In this document: one piece after another, positions 11,451 to 23,095 of the stretch | Layout of the letters: every line of letters begins with the position of its first letter | How positions within the stretch are numbered: position 1 is the first letter of the stretch | Assembly: GCA_002900995.3 (NCBI GenBank) | Contig: CM035304.1 | Coordinates: 3,070,823 to 3,134,822, forward strand | DNA: 64,000 nucleotides | From: Ganoderma boninense | Taxonomy: Eukaryota; Basidiomycota; Agaricomycetes; Polyporales; Polyporaceae | Direction of reading: 5' to 3' | The notes under the pieces: generated by a model | Databases searched by the model: none | Seen by the model: only the letters and a program-made list of their open reading frames with translations | What the model was told of the DNA's origin: nothing | Position numbers and translations under genes: made by a program

Positions 11451-14328
11451 TCAGGTGCGGCTTCGTTTGCCAAAGGTGCCCAGGTCGCTGGGCGCGACGT
11501 CATCCTCGCGAACACGCTTTGGTCGACTCGGGCAGGGGGAAGGCGAGCGGGGAGGAGCGTCATAGTGTTCGAGCCCCTCCTCCGCCGGCACCGCAGCCAC
11601 GGGGGGAGCGCGCTGTCCGTCCTGCTCCCCATCCGAGTCGGCGTTTATAGCGAGTACCGCAAAGTTGGCAGCGGGCGCAGGTCCATGGGACGGTGCTGCG
11701 TGAGCCCCCTCAGGCTCGCCTTCAGAGATCTCAGAAAACTCCGGAGACTCTGGGGAGGACGGCTCGTAGGCCTTCTCGGGTCGTTTGTCCTTGGTCTTGT
11801 CGTTGGGGAACACCTGACGAACGATGTCGCCGAAGAGCTCGATGACGTCTGTGTGGCCGTTCAGGTTAGCTGCCAGCTCCCGCAGTTCCCTCTCTCGCTG
11901 GGATGGACGGTTCGGGTTGGTGCAGTTCTTCGAAGGACGAGGACGGGACGCTCTCTCAGGTTCCGAGTCCGAATCATTCGCCACACCACGCTTGCCGCGA
12001 CGCCAGCGAGATGCGTCGTCCTGAGACGCATGGATACCAGTGGCAGGTCCATCTAGAATATCGACCTCGTAGACACCACTGAACCAGGAGAGGAGAGTCT
12101 CAATAAGCTCGTTCAGTGGGTGATCGTAGTCCTCCGCCGGCGGGGTTAAAGCGCGTGCCGCTGGATTGGCGCCGTGGGCCGCACTATGCGGTTTGTCGTC
12201 GACCCATTTGAATCGTAGATGGTCGAGAACGTCAAAAGATTGAAGCATAATAGAGCCGTATTGCATCGACAGGCGTTTGAGCAATGGCGCCTTGAGCTGA
12301 CCGGTCGAAGTTGTGCCGGAAGAGAGGTCGAAGTAGCTGTGCAGGAATGCGGATACGGACTTGTCCGGGATGTTGTGGTGGAGGAACCGCACGGCGTAGT
12401 AAATCAGTACGTGGAAGAAGCACTCGATCTCATCCGTAGCGGTGATCATCTTCGACGGGTTATCAAGAACCCGAGCGGCGGAGAATTGCAAGGTACCCTG
12501 GATATGTCACTGCCAGATCAATATGCGGTAAAATGAGGGTAAGAGAAGATAGCTTACCGTGCGACCAACCTGTCGCGGGCTGGAATGAATGCTGGTGTCT
12601 TTGGATAACTCCCAGTCCGTAAGGAGACCACGCCAGCTGCCCTTCTCATTCTTGTAGAGAAGGATGTTACCCCCACTAATGTCCCGATGGATAATTGCGA
12701 TGGCCATCGCATCGCGGTGGGCTGCCATAGGAATAAAATCAAAGTCAGAGCGGAAAGAACATGTGAATGAAGCGAACACGTACCCCTGAGGCAGTCGTAA
12801 AACACTCGCAACAGTTGACCGCTGTTCTCGAACTCGGACAATGGCTTGCCGATCTCCTTGACGACGAGGCGGTAGTGCATATGCGTCTTGAGACGGCACT
12901 TATGCTTATCGTTCACCTTCTTCCAGGCTGCAGGGGCTTGTGTTGACTGATCCTTGATGTCCCCGTGCGCGACAAGGTTGGGACGTGATCGATACGAGCG
13001 TCGTTCAGCTTCTGCAGAGTGATTCCTTCCTGACGAATATCCGTGGCTGGACCGTCTGCACCGCCATCGAGCACGCGCCAGCAGTCCTTGAGGTAAACGA
13101 ACCTCGTGTCAAGCTCAGGCTCCTGCCCGTCCTCGCGCTCGAAGAGCTCGACGGTGATGTAGCAATGAGTGCCGCGGCCCCAAACGCCCGGGGCCTGAAA
13201 CGACGGCTTGCCAACGAGGAACCAGCGGTCCTTCTCCGTCACCTGGTCGGGCACACGGAGTTTCCACCATGGCCACTTCTCGTCGAGGGAGTTCCTCCAG
13301 AGCTCGACGATGTGTTCCTCCACTCGATCCCTCTCCCCGATTACATCCAGAGCGTCTCCTTCCTCCGATTCCAACGCCTTCTGCTCCTCCAAGGTCTTCT
13401 CCACTTCGGCCAGACGTTCCTTCATCATCCCAGCCAGTATGCTTCCAGAAGGGTCGATGCGCTCAGCAGTCGTGTCCACACCACGGGCCTCGGGGGAGAG
13501 CTTGACGTAGCGCCTGAGAAACTCGGCGAGGAAGTCCATTTTGGTGATATTGAATCGTTTAGTGACGAAGAGGCCAGAGCGATCGGCGCGGAGGAGGCGA
13601 CAGTTGACACCGATGAAGATGAGCATGAAGACGAACGTGCGGTTTTGGTGGTGGAATGTAAGTTCGAGGTATGACAAGGCCTGGCCAGACGCGTCCCGGC
13701 GCTTGCCGCCAGCTGGCCGCCCAGTGCTGACGCCATCCTCGAACGGATCGTCCTCGAGCTTGCACTCGGCGGGGAGGTCGAGACCAGACCAACAGACATG
13801 ACAGAAGTCCTTTCTCTTCGCGGCGGTCATCCCCTTCGTCAGTTCATGCTTCGGCGTGCAGTCGTTGGGATACATGCCACAGTCGACAGCAAGCTTGGGG
13901 TCGGTGGCCTTGTCGGCCTTGTATGGTGTCGCGACGAACGTATAACCGGAGCCTTGAATAATCTTGTTCAGAGCCTTGGGCTAAAAAAAGTGTGAGCTAG
14001 AGGGAAAGATGAGAGAAGCCAAAGGCGACTTACGTAGTCCTCGTACATCTTCCTCTCTGTGGTTGGTTTCTTCATGTTCGCAAATGGGTTGGCGGGCTGG
14101 CTACGCGACTTCTTGCGGGTATTGTGGGAGTGAGGAGTCACATCTGGGAGGAAAAGTTCGAAGGAACGTTTCGGGTTCGACAACCAAGGAGACATTGAGC
14201 ATATCGCGGCGTAATTCATGGTGGTTTTCTTTCCGAGTGAGCTTGGCGTTGGAGTGGAACGCCTTAGCAACAAGATGAGCCTTTAGGGGGGAGTCAGAGC
14301 CAGGCGCATTAGAGTGTGTGTGGCTCAT
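11451..14328 (-). pseudogene. FunK1 fungal-type protein kinase, copy 1, with two frameshifts
   Basis: A full-length member of the fungal-type protein kinase family (FunK1). It has the catalytic loop IIHRDISGGNIL, the metal-binding LLTDWELS (DWE in place of DFG) and the long FunK1 N-terminal domain (FVFMLIFIGV, FQAPGVWGRGTHCY, FVYLKDCWRVLD). Introns read at 13981-14033, 12722-12783 and 12498-12557 are phase-consistent. Start MSHTHSNAPG at 14328, stop at 11451. The C-terminal 150 residues are Ser/Pro/acidic and disordered, ending in a basic KRVREDD...GKRSRT. Two single-base problems break the frame. Near 14170-14190 one extra base precedes FELFLPDV. Near 12971-12975 one base is missing between VPTL and AHGDI; the equivalent in copy 2 is intact (VPTLLCHGDL). 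Either the gene is recently dead or the assembly has indel errors. Everything else in the reading is clean. Confidence 0.85.
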
Positions 14329-16169
14329 TTCGCGAATGAAATGCAAGGATGGGAGGAACAGACGTCGGTGGGACGGAGATGTGGTGGTTGAGAGTAGATG
14401 ACGAGAAACGAACACATACTGGTAGAAGCTTTTAAAGCAGCGCCGTACCACGTTTTGGGGAGTCCTTCCAAATTCGTATTCGATCAGGCCAGGGAAAGAG
14501 AGAACAATGAAAGACTAGATAGCGATGATGGGAGTTGAAAACCAACCAGGAAACATTAAGCGCCAGCCAGCGGCGGCACGTTTGAGCTGCGTGACCTCCA
14601 TGTCACGCCCACCCCGCCCTATAATTTCCACCACATGCTTCAATCACATCTTTTCCAGTAATCGACAACAAAAGATGTATGCCTTCAAATTTATACCAAT
14701 CGTAAACCCGATGAGAATGCAAGGAAAGGATGGTAAGTTTAGAGGCCGTCACGTACCAATCAGTGGCGGTGCAGTGAAGGGGCTATGTGACTCGATTGAA
14801 ATCCGACCGCCGCATGATGACTGTACGACTGCCCGGCTCATTGGACAAAGACACCTTCATATTTCACAGCATGTAGTCATTGTGTACCATTGGCTGGATT
14901 CTGGCCGATTCCGCAGTGACCCGAGGCTGACCTGAGTGGCGCCATCATCTGAACGCTCCGACTTCAAGTTCTCACTGGCAGGCAATTATAATTCACTGGC
15001 ACAGCGTTCAATTGACTTATAAGATAAGTGGGATCTGTCGGCACAAAGGAACAATAATAGCACTTGAATTTTAATTTTAATTCCCAGTAACAAGTGGAAA
15101 CACTTATGTGGAAGAATCTGTGGACATCATGGATCGAAAACGACTCGGATGGATGGAGATGCTTGGACTCGGAGGCTGGATTGCTCCTGGTGCTGGCGGA
15201 ACCGAGAGGAAGGCAAATGCTGCGAGTTTCATTTCGTGGTCCATATCCTCTCTTCACCAAGAGTGATGTATATATCTGCCCTATTATTCCCTCCCTTCCG
15301 AGTCTTCAACCACTTCAGCTCGGTGCACCGGTACGTAGTGTCCGAGTACTTACTTGGAGTCGCCATGACATTACTGGAACGGCATAGCTCTGTCTTGGGT
15401 CGACAGTCCTCGTCTCCAGAATTCAACAAAATGGAAATAACGTTTTTGCTTGGAACTTGAACTGGCAGACTCGGTGGAGACCTGGTTCACTAGGGAATCC
15501 GCTGGGTTGCACAAAGCTTGTATACTTAGGTCAATGATGACGTTAATTGTCTCGGCCACTCACCAAGTACTCTACACAGCCACCAGTCTGAGCCCTGTGG
15601 GCGTGACTCGTGCCTGCACTGGCAGCCTAAGCTACGGCCACTAAGAATCACTGGAGAAGTGCTAGCAATTCAAAGTCGGAAGAAGTATTGGGCGATATGA
15701 GATGCAGGGAGGACATGCTGCGGTGCCAGCCGCAGCCAGCGGCGAAGAAACAAAGGCCTGGCCGAAAACGGTGATCGTTGAAGGGCGTGACTCGGTTAAG
15801 CAGTCACAATCAATCGACTCGTGCTCCCGGCGTCTACTAACTTGAACTTGCTCTCGCCGACCACCATCTCTCCCATTGTTCTCCTCTTCCAGCATCGCCC
15901 CGATATCCCCCTTACCTCAGTAATTAGCACAAAATACCCTATACGGTAAGACACAACCTGTCTTTTCGTTCTCAGCAAGACACTCCGATCGCCATCATAT
16001 ATCCTGGTATGTTGGCCTCCTCCTACGCTTCATCCCCAACCACATCCTCTCTACCCTCTACCTGCCACCCGTGCTTGACTCTATACGCTCTCCGCTGCTA
16101 TACATCTCCTCTCATACCATTCTCCCTCCATCTCCTACTCCCTCCATCGCTCTATCCTCCATAACCACC
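14329..16169. other. Intergenic between two divergent FunK1 copies
   Basis: No exon is supported in this 1.8-kb stretch. The two FunK1 genes read away from each other, so it should hold both promoters. The right side (16020-16169) is C/T-rich, as is common upstream of Agaricomycete start codons. No repeat or RNA gene was recognised. Confidence 0.5.
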
Positions 16170-18375
16170 ATGTCCAACCAAGTCCGGTTCAGCCAGGATA
16201 CTAAATTCTTCGACTCTCCAGCAAAGGCGTTCAACAGCAATTCCAGCCACACCAACACCAAGCCCGATCTAGCTCGCAACCGCGCCGAACTCTGTTTCAA
16301 CATGCACGGCAAGGTCACCATCGTCGACTACGCCAAGTTTGTCGAACTCTTCCTCCCTGCTGTTGAAGGCGACAAGGCAACACACACAAACATCTTCGAG
16401 AAGATTCCGAAACCGAATGGCGAGCCTGATATGTACAGGGAATTGGTGAGTTTTCCTGTCATCTGCAGTCACCCGGCGCGTCGGTGCTCACACGGTGGTT
16501 GAAGCCCAAGGCGATCAACGGCGCGAAGATATGCCCCGGCTTCAAGGTCGTCGCCACCCCCTACCAGGCAGACAGGACCGACTCCTCCAAGCAGGCCGTC
16601 GACATGGGTCTCTACCGCACCGTGAGGACCCCGAAGTGCGAGAAGGACAAGGCGTACCCGGCGGTCGACTGGTTCGACCTCGACCTGCCGATGGAGTGCA
16701 AGGCAGACGAGACGGAGCAGGACGCGTTCGACGAGAACCAGCCGAATGGGGAGCCGACGGGGGACAAGCGCAGGGACGCTCTGGGGCGGCCTACTCGTAC
16801 ATCGAGCTCATCGTCAAGCGGCAACACCGTATGTTCGTCTTTATGCTCTTCTTCCTCGGCAACAGCGTCTGGATGGCGCGCTTCAACCGCTCAGGCGTCT
16901 TCGTCACCCGCAGGTTCGACTACAAGGTTGATAGCAAGCTCCTCGTCGACTTCCTCCACCGGTACTCGCAGCTTTCCAACGAGGAGCGCGGCTATGACCC
17001 GACGGCCTCGCGTATCCTCCCCAACACCCTTCTGTACAACGCGATGCGTCGACGGGCCAAGGCCAAGAAGGACTCCGACAAAGATCCGCGCGACTACGTC
17101 CGCGCGCTGTTCCAGAAGTCACTGAATCCCCATTGGCCGTGGTGGAAGGTCGAAGTGCACGCTCACGAGCCTCGCGGCAAAACGCGCAACCAGCGCAACC
17201 ACACGGTCGTCTGCAAGTTTGCCGTCGGCATGCCCCACTTCCAGGCCCCCGGTGTGGCTGGCCGCGGGACTCGTGGCTACGTCGCGCTTCCTGTTCGGGA
17301 CGACGATACTATCGCGGACGACGCCGACTTCGTGTACCTGAAGGATGCTTGGCGGGTCGACCATGACGGCATCGATCTGGAAGGCGTTACTCTCCGATTC
17401 CTGAATGAAAAGGGAGTGGAGCACGTACCGACCCTCCTCTGCCATGGCGATCTCCCTGGCCAGGTCACGAGAACACAGGAGCACTGCCAGGCGGCTTTCC
17501 ATCCGGACAAGCTCAAGGTCCCGCTGAAGCAGCATCATCATTACCGCCTCGTTGTGAAGGAGGTTGGCCTCCCTCTTGAAGAATTCAAGGATGGCTCTTG
17601 GGAGCTATGTGATGCGATCTTTTGCTGCCTGACTGGTGCGTCTTTCTTATTCTTGTCCTCTGCCTTGGATCATCGGGCTGATCCTGTCGTCCTCAGCTCA
17701 CGCACAGGCCTACAAGGCCGGGATCATCCATCGCGACATCTCCGCAGGCAACATGCTCCTCTATAAGGACAAAAAAGGCACGTGGTGTGGCCTTCTGAAC
17801 GACTAGGAGCTGTCCAAGAAGATCGACTTCAGTTCTTTGGAAGGGTGTCAGCCGGGCCGTACAGTGAGTCCTGTCATCTGCAGTCTTCTGGCAGTTTGCT
17901 GACGAGGAGGGCACAGGGTACATGGCAGTACATGTCGGCGAATGCTCTGAACAACCCTTGTCGAAGAATCGTCATCCAGGACGAGCTCGAGTCGTTTTTC
18001 CACGTCTTGATCTACTACGCTGTTCGTTTCCTCCCTCACAATCTGGACGACAAGCATGTGGGCCAGTTCTTACATAACTACTTCGACGCTTACTGCCCTC
18101 ACGTCGGGGGCTACTATCGTTGTGGTAGAGCAAAACTTGACGCCATGCGGAGCGGTGCCATCCACATCATGTCATACCACGACACCCTGGATGTAGCAAA
18201 CTCCAATCTGAAGTTCCTGTGGCCATCTCCCCGCGTACCCCCCTCTTCAAGTCCGCAACCTGTGAACAGGTCGTCCTCCCCCGCACTTCCCAGCAGCCCG
18301 TCTCCTGCAGAACGCGCATTGCCGTCGGCCGATGCTCCGTTGTCTCCCGTTCGACGTTCGCCTTCCCCCACCTCC
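16170..18375 (+). pseudogene. FunK1 kinase copy 2, nonsense-mutated and split by a transposon
   Basis: A FunK1 family kinase starting MSNQVRFSQDTKF at 16170. Introns are seen at 16446-16504, 17636-17696 and about 17862-17918. The catalytic loop IIHRDISAGNML is intact. Three lesions are visible. Near 16780 the frame shifts between KRRDALG and AYSYIELIV. At about 17804-17806 the Trp of the expected DWELS motif is a TAG stop (LLND-stop-ELSKK). At 18375 the coding sequence ends abruptly at ...RRSPSPTS, where element A begins. The missing C-terminal coding continues in frame at 37649 (SAIFGSDLTSLP...), 19.3 kb away. The lesions may predate or follow the insertion. A third FunK1 piece near 38 kb is almost identical to the middle of this copy. 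Confidence 0.85.
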
Positions 18376-18381
18376 GAGCAG

Positions 18382-18463
18382 TGTCAGTCTGGCGGATGCA
18401 TCCGCAAGGTTGGGGTAACCTTTGCAGATGCATCCGTCAGATACGAATGCATCCGGGATCTAG
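18382..18463 (+). repeat. Left terminal inverted repeat of element A
   Basis: Starts TGTCAGTCTGGCGGATGCAT and matches the reverse complement of 37560-37643 with only a few differences near the inner end. It contains three copies of a GATGCATCC-type palindrome, the first being the perfect 14-mer GCGGATGCATCCGC. These are likely transposase-binding sites. Directly inside it (18464-18486) lies a 9-bp stem CCTGTGTGA / TCACACAGG with a TTTAT loop. Confidence 0.9.
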
Positions 18464-18576
18464 CCTGTGTGATTTATTCACACAGGAATAAGAGAACGCC
18501 CAAATTTGGTCAACCTACCTCCACGGCCCATCATATTGAGGCACATGAGCTGACGGTACACACACGAGGCTCGCAC

Positions 18577-18832
18577 CCGCAGCTCGGGACCGGCTGCAGT
18601 AATGTCTCGACACTTGGACAGTTAAGGTATACCTGCCTGTAGATACGCTTGAGCTCACGATGCGCAACGAAATTGGGGATCAGGCGTACTACCATAGCAG
18701 GAGTCCGCAGCTCGGGACCGGCTGCGGTAATGTCTCGACACTTGGACAGTTAAGGTATACCTGCCTGTAGATACGCTTGAGCTCACGATGCGCAACGAAA
18801 TTGGGGATCAGGCGTACTACCATAGCAGGAGT
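18577..18832. repeat. 128-bp tandem duplication in the left arm of element A
   Basis: A 128-bp unit starting CCGCAGCTCGGGACCGGCTG occurs at 18577-18704 and again, nearly identical, at 18705-18832. It is subterminal in element A and has no coding potential that I would trust. From 18833 to 19347 I recognise no feature. Confidence 0.85.
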
Positions 18833-19347
18833 CCGCGTAGCGTCGAAGAACCTGAAGAGGTATGGGACGAGCAACGGCATGCGAGAGTTGATACACGGAT
18901 AAAAACGCGTCTAGTGTCCGAGATCTAGCCCTTTAGAGGGAAGGAGGACTGGCGCGTGAGGCGTTGAGGCCTGAGAGTCGACTGAGACGCGGTGGCGAGG
19001 GTTGTTGCGACGGGCCAATGGGAGGTGTTGTCCAAATATAGTAAATGAAGCGCCCGGTGGAATTTCTAATCCCGATGCCGCCAACAACGACTCTCCTTTC
19101 TCCCCACACCATCCCGGACTGCCGACTGGGTATACACCCTTTCGTGAATCTGGAGGACTCCCGCCGTCGCTGATCCGCGAGCAGCAGCTCAGCGCGATTG
19201 CACGGCAAATCCGTCACCCCGTCACTATTCTTTCAAGCTCTCCATGGTTGCTTGGTCCTCTTGCGGACAATCGCCTGCACCCGGATTCTACTCTTCCTGG
19301 CTTCTAAACTCAGTCCTACCTCTCTCCACTCTCACGGCATATTCAAG

Positions 19348-20728
19348 ATGCGTCAAGGACGGCGGACCGCGGGCACAGCAGGAGGGACGCGAGAGCGAGC
19401 TGGTGAGATGGAGATAGGAGCGATAAAGGTGCATCATCCGGAGGTTGGGTTAATGTGAGTACTGTTTTTCTCCCGGTTTTTCATGCCCTTTCTCTGGCTG
19501 GATGCATTCATTGTAGCCTTGGAGCTGGCACATCTCACCAACCATATAATCTCCTATGTTTGCTGCTTCGATGGCTTCGTTTTCCCGTGCGACTCTTGGT
19601 GCGCTGTTGGCTTTCTGGTTCACCCCAAGCTCCTCCCTTGTAGAGGCTCTATCCTCGTCGATGGCGCCACTTGCAAGACTCTCACATTTCAAGACCAGGA
19701 ACATCTGCGGGCCCACTCCGGCCGCCGCGCGAACGCCTAATCCGTACCACCAAGGAGGTGAGACTCCTGCATAGAATTCTTCCTCGCGGACGTCCAACTC
19801 TCCCGGCAGTGGGGCAAACGATGGAGGTTCGTCGACGAGGAGTGGCGCGACACCAGGACTACTGGCGGGATCGGGTTGGTATGCTTGGGTAAGTGTGATG
19901 AAGGGCTTACAATGTTTTTAGTTGGTAACCAATCGGTTTCTTCCAGGATCCTCGATCTGCGCCAACGCTATAGCTGCGTTTACGCCGGGAGGGCCGATCC
20001 CTGCAACTTACTCGTCTATACAAACTCCTGACGTGTACGAGTACCAGACGCCTCACAAACAAGCAGTTACCCCCAAACGCCAGGAATCATGGGTGGTGAC
20101 GGTTACGGAACAAACGAATCGGTATTCAGTGAGTCTCTCCGTTCGTTCTCTCCGGCGCCGTCCGTATCGAACAAGGGTCCTTCAGAGTTGTCTTCGAAGT
20201 GGCTGCTGGAGCCCGGGCTCGCCAACAAGGTCAAAGGGATCATGGTCCTAGTGCACGGCTCCTCGCCACAGTACGGCAACCCGTGGCACAATGGCGACTG
20301 CGAGGAGAAGCAGGGAGTCGTGCTCTCCGTGCTCGACACGCAGAACGACTCGTTCAAGTCGACGGCGCGCGTTTGCTCCTCGAGCCCGTGAACCCGCTGC
20401 AGCCGATCCTGACGGTGCCGATGAACTACCTGCAGCCAGTGTACCCCGACTCCAAGGGTGCCGACGTCATCATCTTGTCGGGCAGCCAGAGCGAAGGCTG
20501 GGAGGTGCGGGTGGAGGTGATCGAGACGGCGAACCTGATGGTGCTCACGACCAAGACGACGTTCCGGGATCACGTCATGCTGGCGTCTTCCCGTACTCTG
20601 CGTATGGATACTGCGTACGCGAGTTTGCAGACCATGCAGACGTGTGGCTATCGCGCGCCTATACCCCTGTCACACCTTCGCACTGGGCCCTCGCCCTCTA
20701 AGCCTCAGCGTCCTTCGCAGCACTTGTA
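19348..20728 (+). pseudogene. Spt5-like (KOW) gene relic
   Basis: The best part is 20089-20728. It reads VKGIMVLVHGSSPQYGNPWH..., then after a frameshift near 20365 LLLEPVNPLQPILTVPMNYL and KGADVIILSGSQSEGWEVRV. This Pro-Val-Tyr then Gly-x-x-Val-x-x-Leu-Ser-Gly pattern resembles KOW modules of the Spt5-like proteins that are multiplied in Agaricomycetes. Upstream, 19556-20090 is Ser/Gly/Thr/Pro-rich with an in-frame TAG near 19770 and an intron near 19889-19946. The frameshift and the stop argue for a dead gene. It lies in the left arm of element A, away from the conserved cargo block. The family call is from pattern memory only. Confidence 0.4.
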
Positions 20729-22435
20729 ACCAACTGTTCAGCGTGATTTACGCGTCAGAGCATTTGCAATGGGGCACACCAATTTACCAGTGATGGCAAC
20801 ATTAGTTCGCTTCTCACATTCGCGGGGTCATGATGGTGGAGGGATGTAGATAGATTGTTGGATCAGGGTCTGCAGGTTCCCCGCGGTACATATTCCTTCT
20901 CTTATGCCTCCCTTGGCCCCCCATCAACTCTGCAAGACTCGCCCCTCTGCGCACATATAGCTTTACCACGTCTCCTCTATCCTGCAACCTAGTAATACAT
21001 ATTTCTATCTGCGTTCGAACCAATCGGTTACGGCGGACGTGCGCAAACATCCCACCCCATTACACATTGTATGTTTTGGAAGTGCCTCTTGTCCAAAGGT
21101 GTGACGACAGCCGGATCGCAGGGCCTCGAACACGAAGGACAGTCGCCGGCAAATCACCGCGCCACGGTAGCTTGAGTTAGGTCGTTAAAGTCAGCCACCA
21201 TACTCAGGACTTCGCATAAGGTACTTGTCTCCTCCACCGCGATGGCACATTGCGAAACGGATATCGGAATGCTCTACTCACTGACGAGGTTGCGTTACAG
21301 CTGTGCGGAAGGAAACCAGAAATGCCTTTTCAGCGTGCGAGCGCACTGAATAGAAAGAAAACGAGGGACGGGCGAACACACATCGCGATCGACGCGCGGA
21401 CGAGCTCAGGGTGGAACGGAGTGGAAAAGAGACGACGCGCCGGCGATAGGAAGGGGAAGCGACGCGTTAGCGCGATCAACGCGCGATCGCGCGTCGGGTC
21501 AAAGTGTGGAGAAGTGACGCGGATGCGTCGGGCACGCGGCCGGCGCGTGAGCATATCCCAGATGGAAGTGGGGGGGAGGCTGTAGCAGCGCGACGCGCCA
21601 TCGTATCCCAGATGGAAGTTGGAATGGAGGGAAGAGCCAACGCGTCGCCGGAAGGGAGAATGATGAGAGCGAGGACGCCCGTCGATGCGTAGACGTAGGA
21701 TCTGAGGATAGCGGGTGCGCGAGAAGAATCCGGGATTGTATTGACGCGACCATTGCGAATGCGTATAGGATAGAGAAGCGTAGGAGCGGGCAAATAGCGC
21801 GAGGACGTTGGGAGCGGAAGGAATATTGGTGTCTTGTTTGCCCGGGCAGATGCAGGCGGGATCGTTGCACTGCCGGCGGGACATAGAGTATAGGCCGGCG
21901 ACGTTGGGACGTGGTAGAGGGGTTTAATCATGGTAGCGGGAGGACATATAAGGGATGCGTCGTTGGACGTAGATGCAGCCAGGGGGGGATGGTGCTAGGA
22001 CAAGGGGATACTTACAATGTCAGATAAAGAGACAGATCCAAAAAGCGGAGAAGTCGGACTAGTAAACCACGGGAGTACACGGGAAGACTAGTGGACTCAT
22101 CGAGGGATTAAATACGTATAGTAACATAGCTGATACACAATTACAGAAGTATCGCACACAGTGCACCTGGTAGCCAAATCACATGACAAGACAAAAAGGG
22201 AAGGGGCGAAGCAAAACAATAATGGATGTATATAGCGCAACCCGAGGGGTTCTATACATTAAAGGGGAATGATGAAGGCGAGGACGAGGGATTGGGAAGA
22301 CATTTTTTGAAGATTTTTCTTGAGGGGAAGAGTGGGGGATGATGGAAAGGCCAATAGTACACAACGCCAAGAGGAAAAGAGACAGCGAGGATATCATGAA
22401 GACAGAACTTGCCAGTGGGCCATGAGCGAAGCTTC
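20729..22435. other. Non-coding left arm of element A
   Basis: No gene is supported. The 21360-21700 part is rich in CGCGATCGCG-like motifs and has a short duplicated phrase ATCCCAGATGGAAGT at about 21557 and 21605. Open frames on both strands there come from high GC. Confidence 0.5.
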
Positions 22436-23058
22436 TCAGTCGTATGCCTGTTCTTTGCCCTTGCGAGACGCAGGGGGCCGGGGGTCGACGGTTTGGCATG
22501 GACCGTAAGCTTGACTAATGTTCTCGGCCCAAGACGAGAGCGTCGTAACAGTGCAAAGGCGGATGAGAAGCACGTGGTTGTAAGCGATGGAGACACCGAT
22601 ATAATCGTGCAGCGAACGCGCATCCCAGTCGGTGGTAAAACGGTTCCACATGCGAAACTGGGTGATACCCATGGACCTGAAAGCGCGCGCGACGATGAAG
22701 AAGTCAGAGAGTCGAACGGAGCAACTGGCAGCTCGAGGGGGATCAACTTCGTGCTCGGCGGCACGTTATTCTGTGTATAAAATTAAGTCAGATATTGGTC
22801 GGAGGTGCATGGAAAGGGAGACTCACTTTGTACCAGATCTTGACAGTGAGAATCCAAGGAAGCTTCTTGATGTCGGGATTAGTGTTCTTAGCCAGTTCTG
22901 GCACCGATGGATACACTTCGAATCGGAAGGGGTCACCGAAGACCTCAGCAGCGTCCACGCGTTCACCGATATCCCCAGAGCCAGACTGCGGCTTGGCGAG
23001 TGGTCCAGCCGCGCTGTCGGGCGCGGGCTGTTCGTCGTCGTTGTCGTCGTTGTCGTCA

Positions 23059-23095
<37 letters not shown>

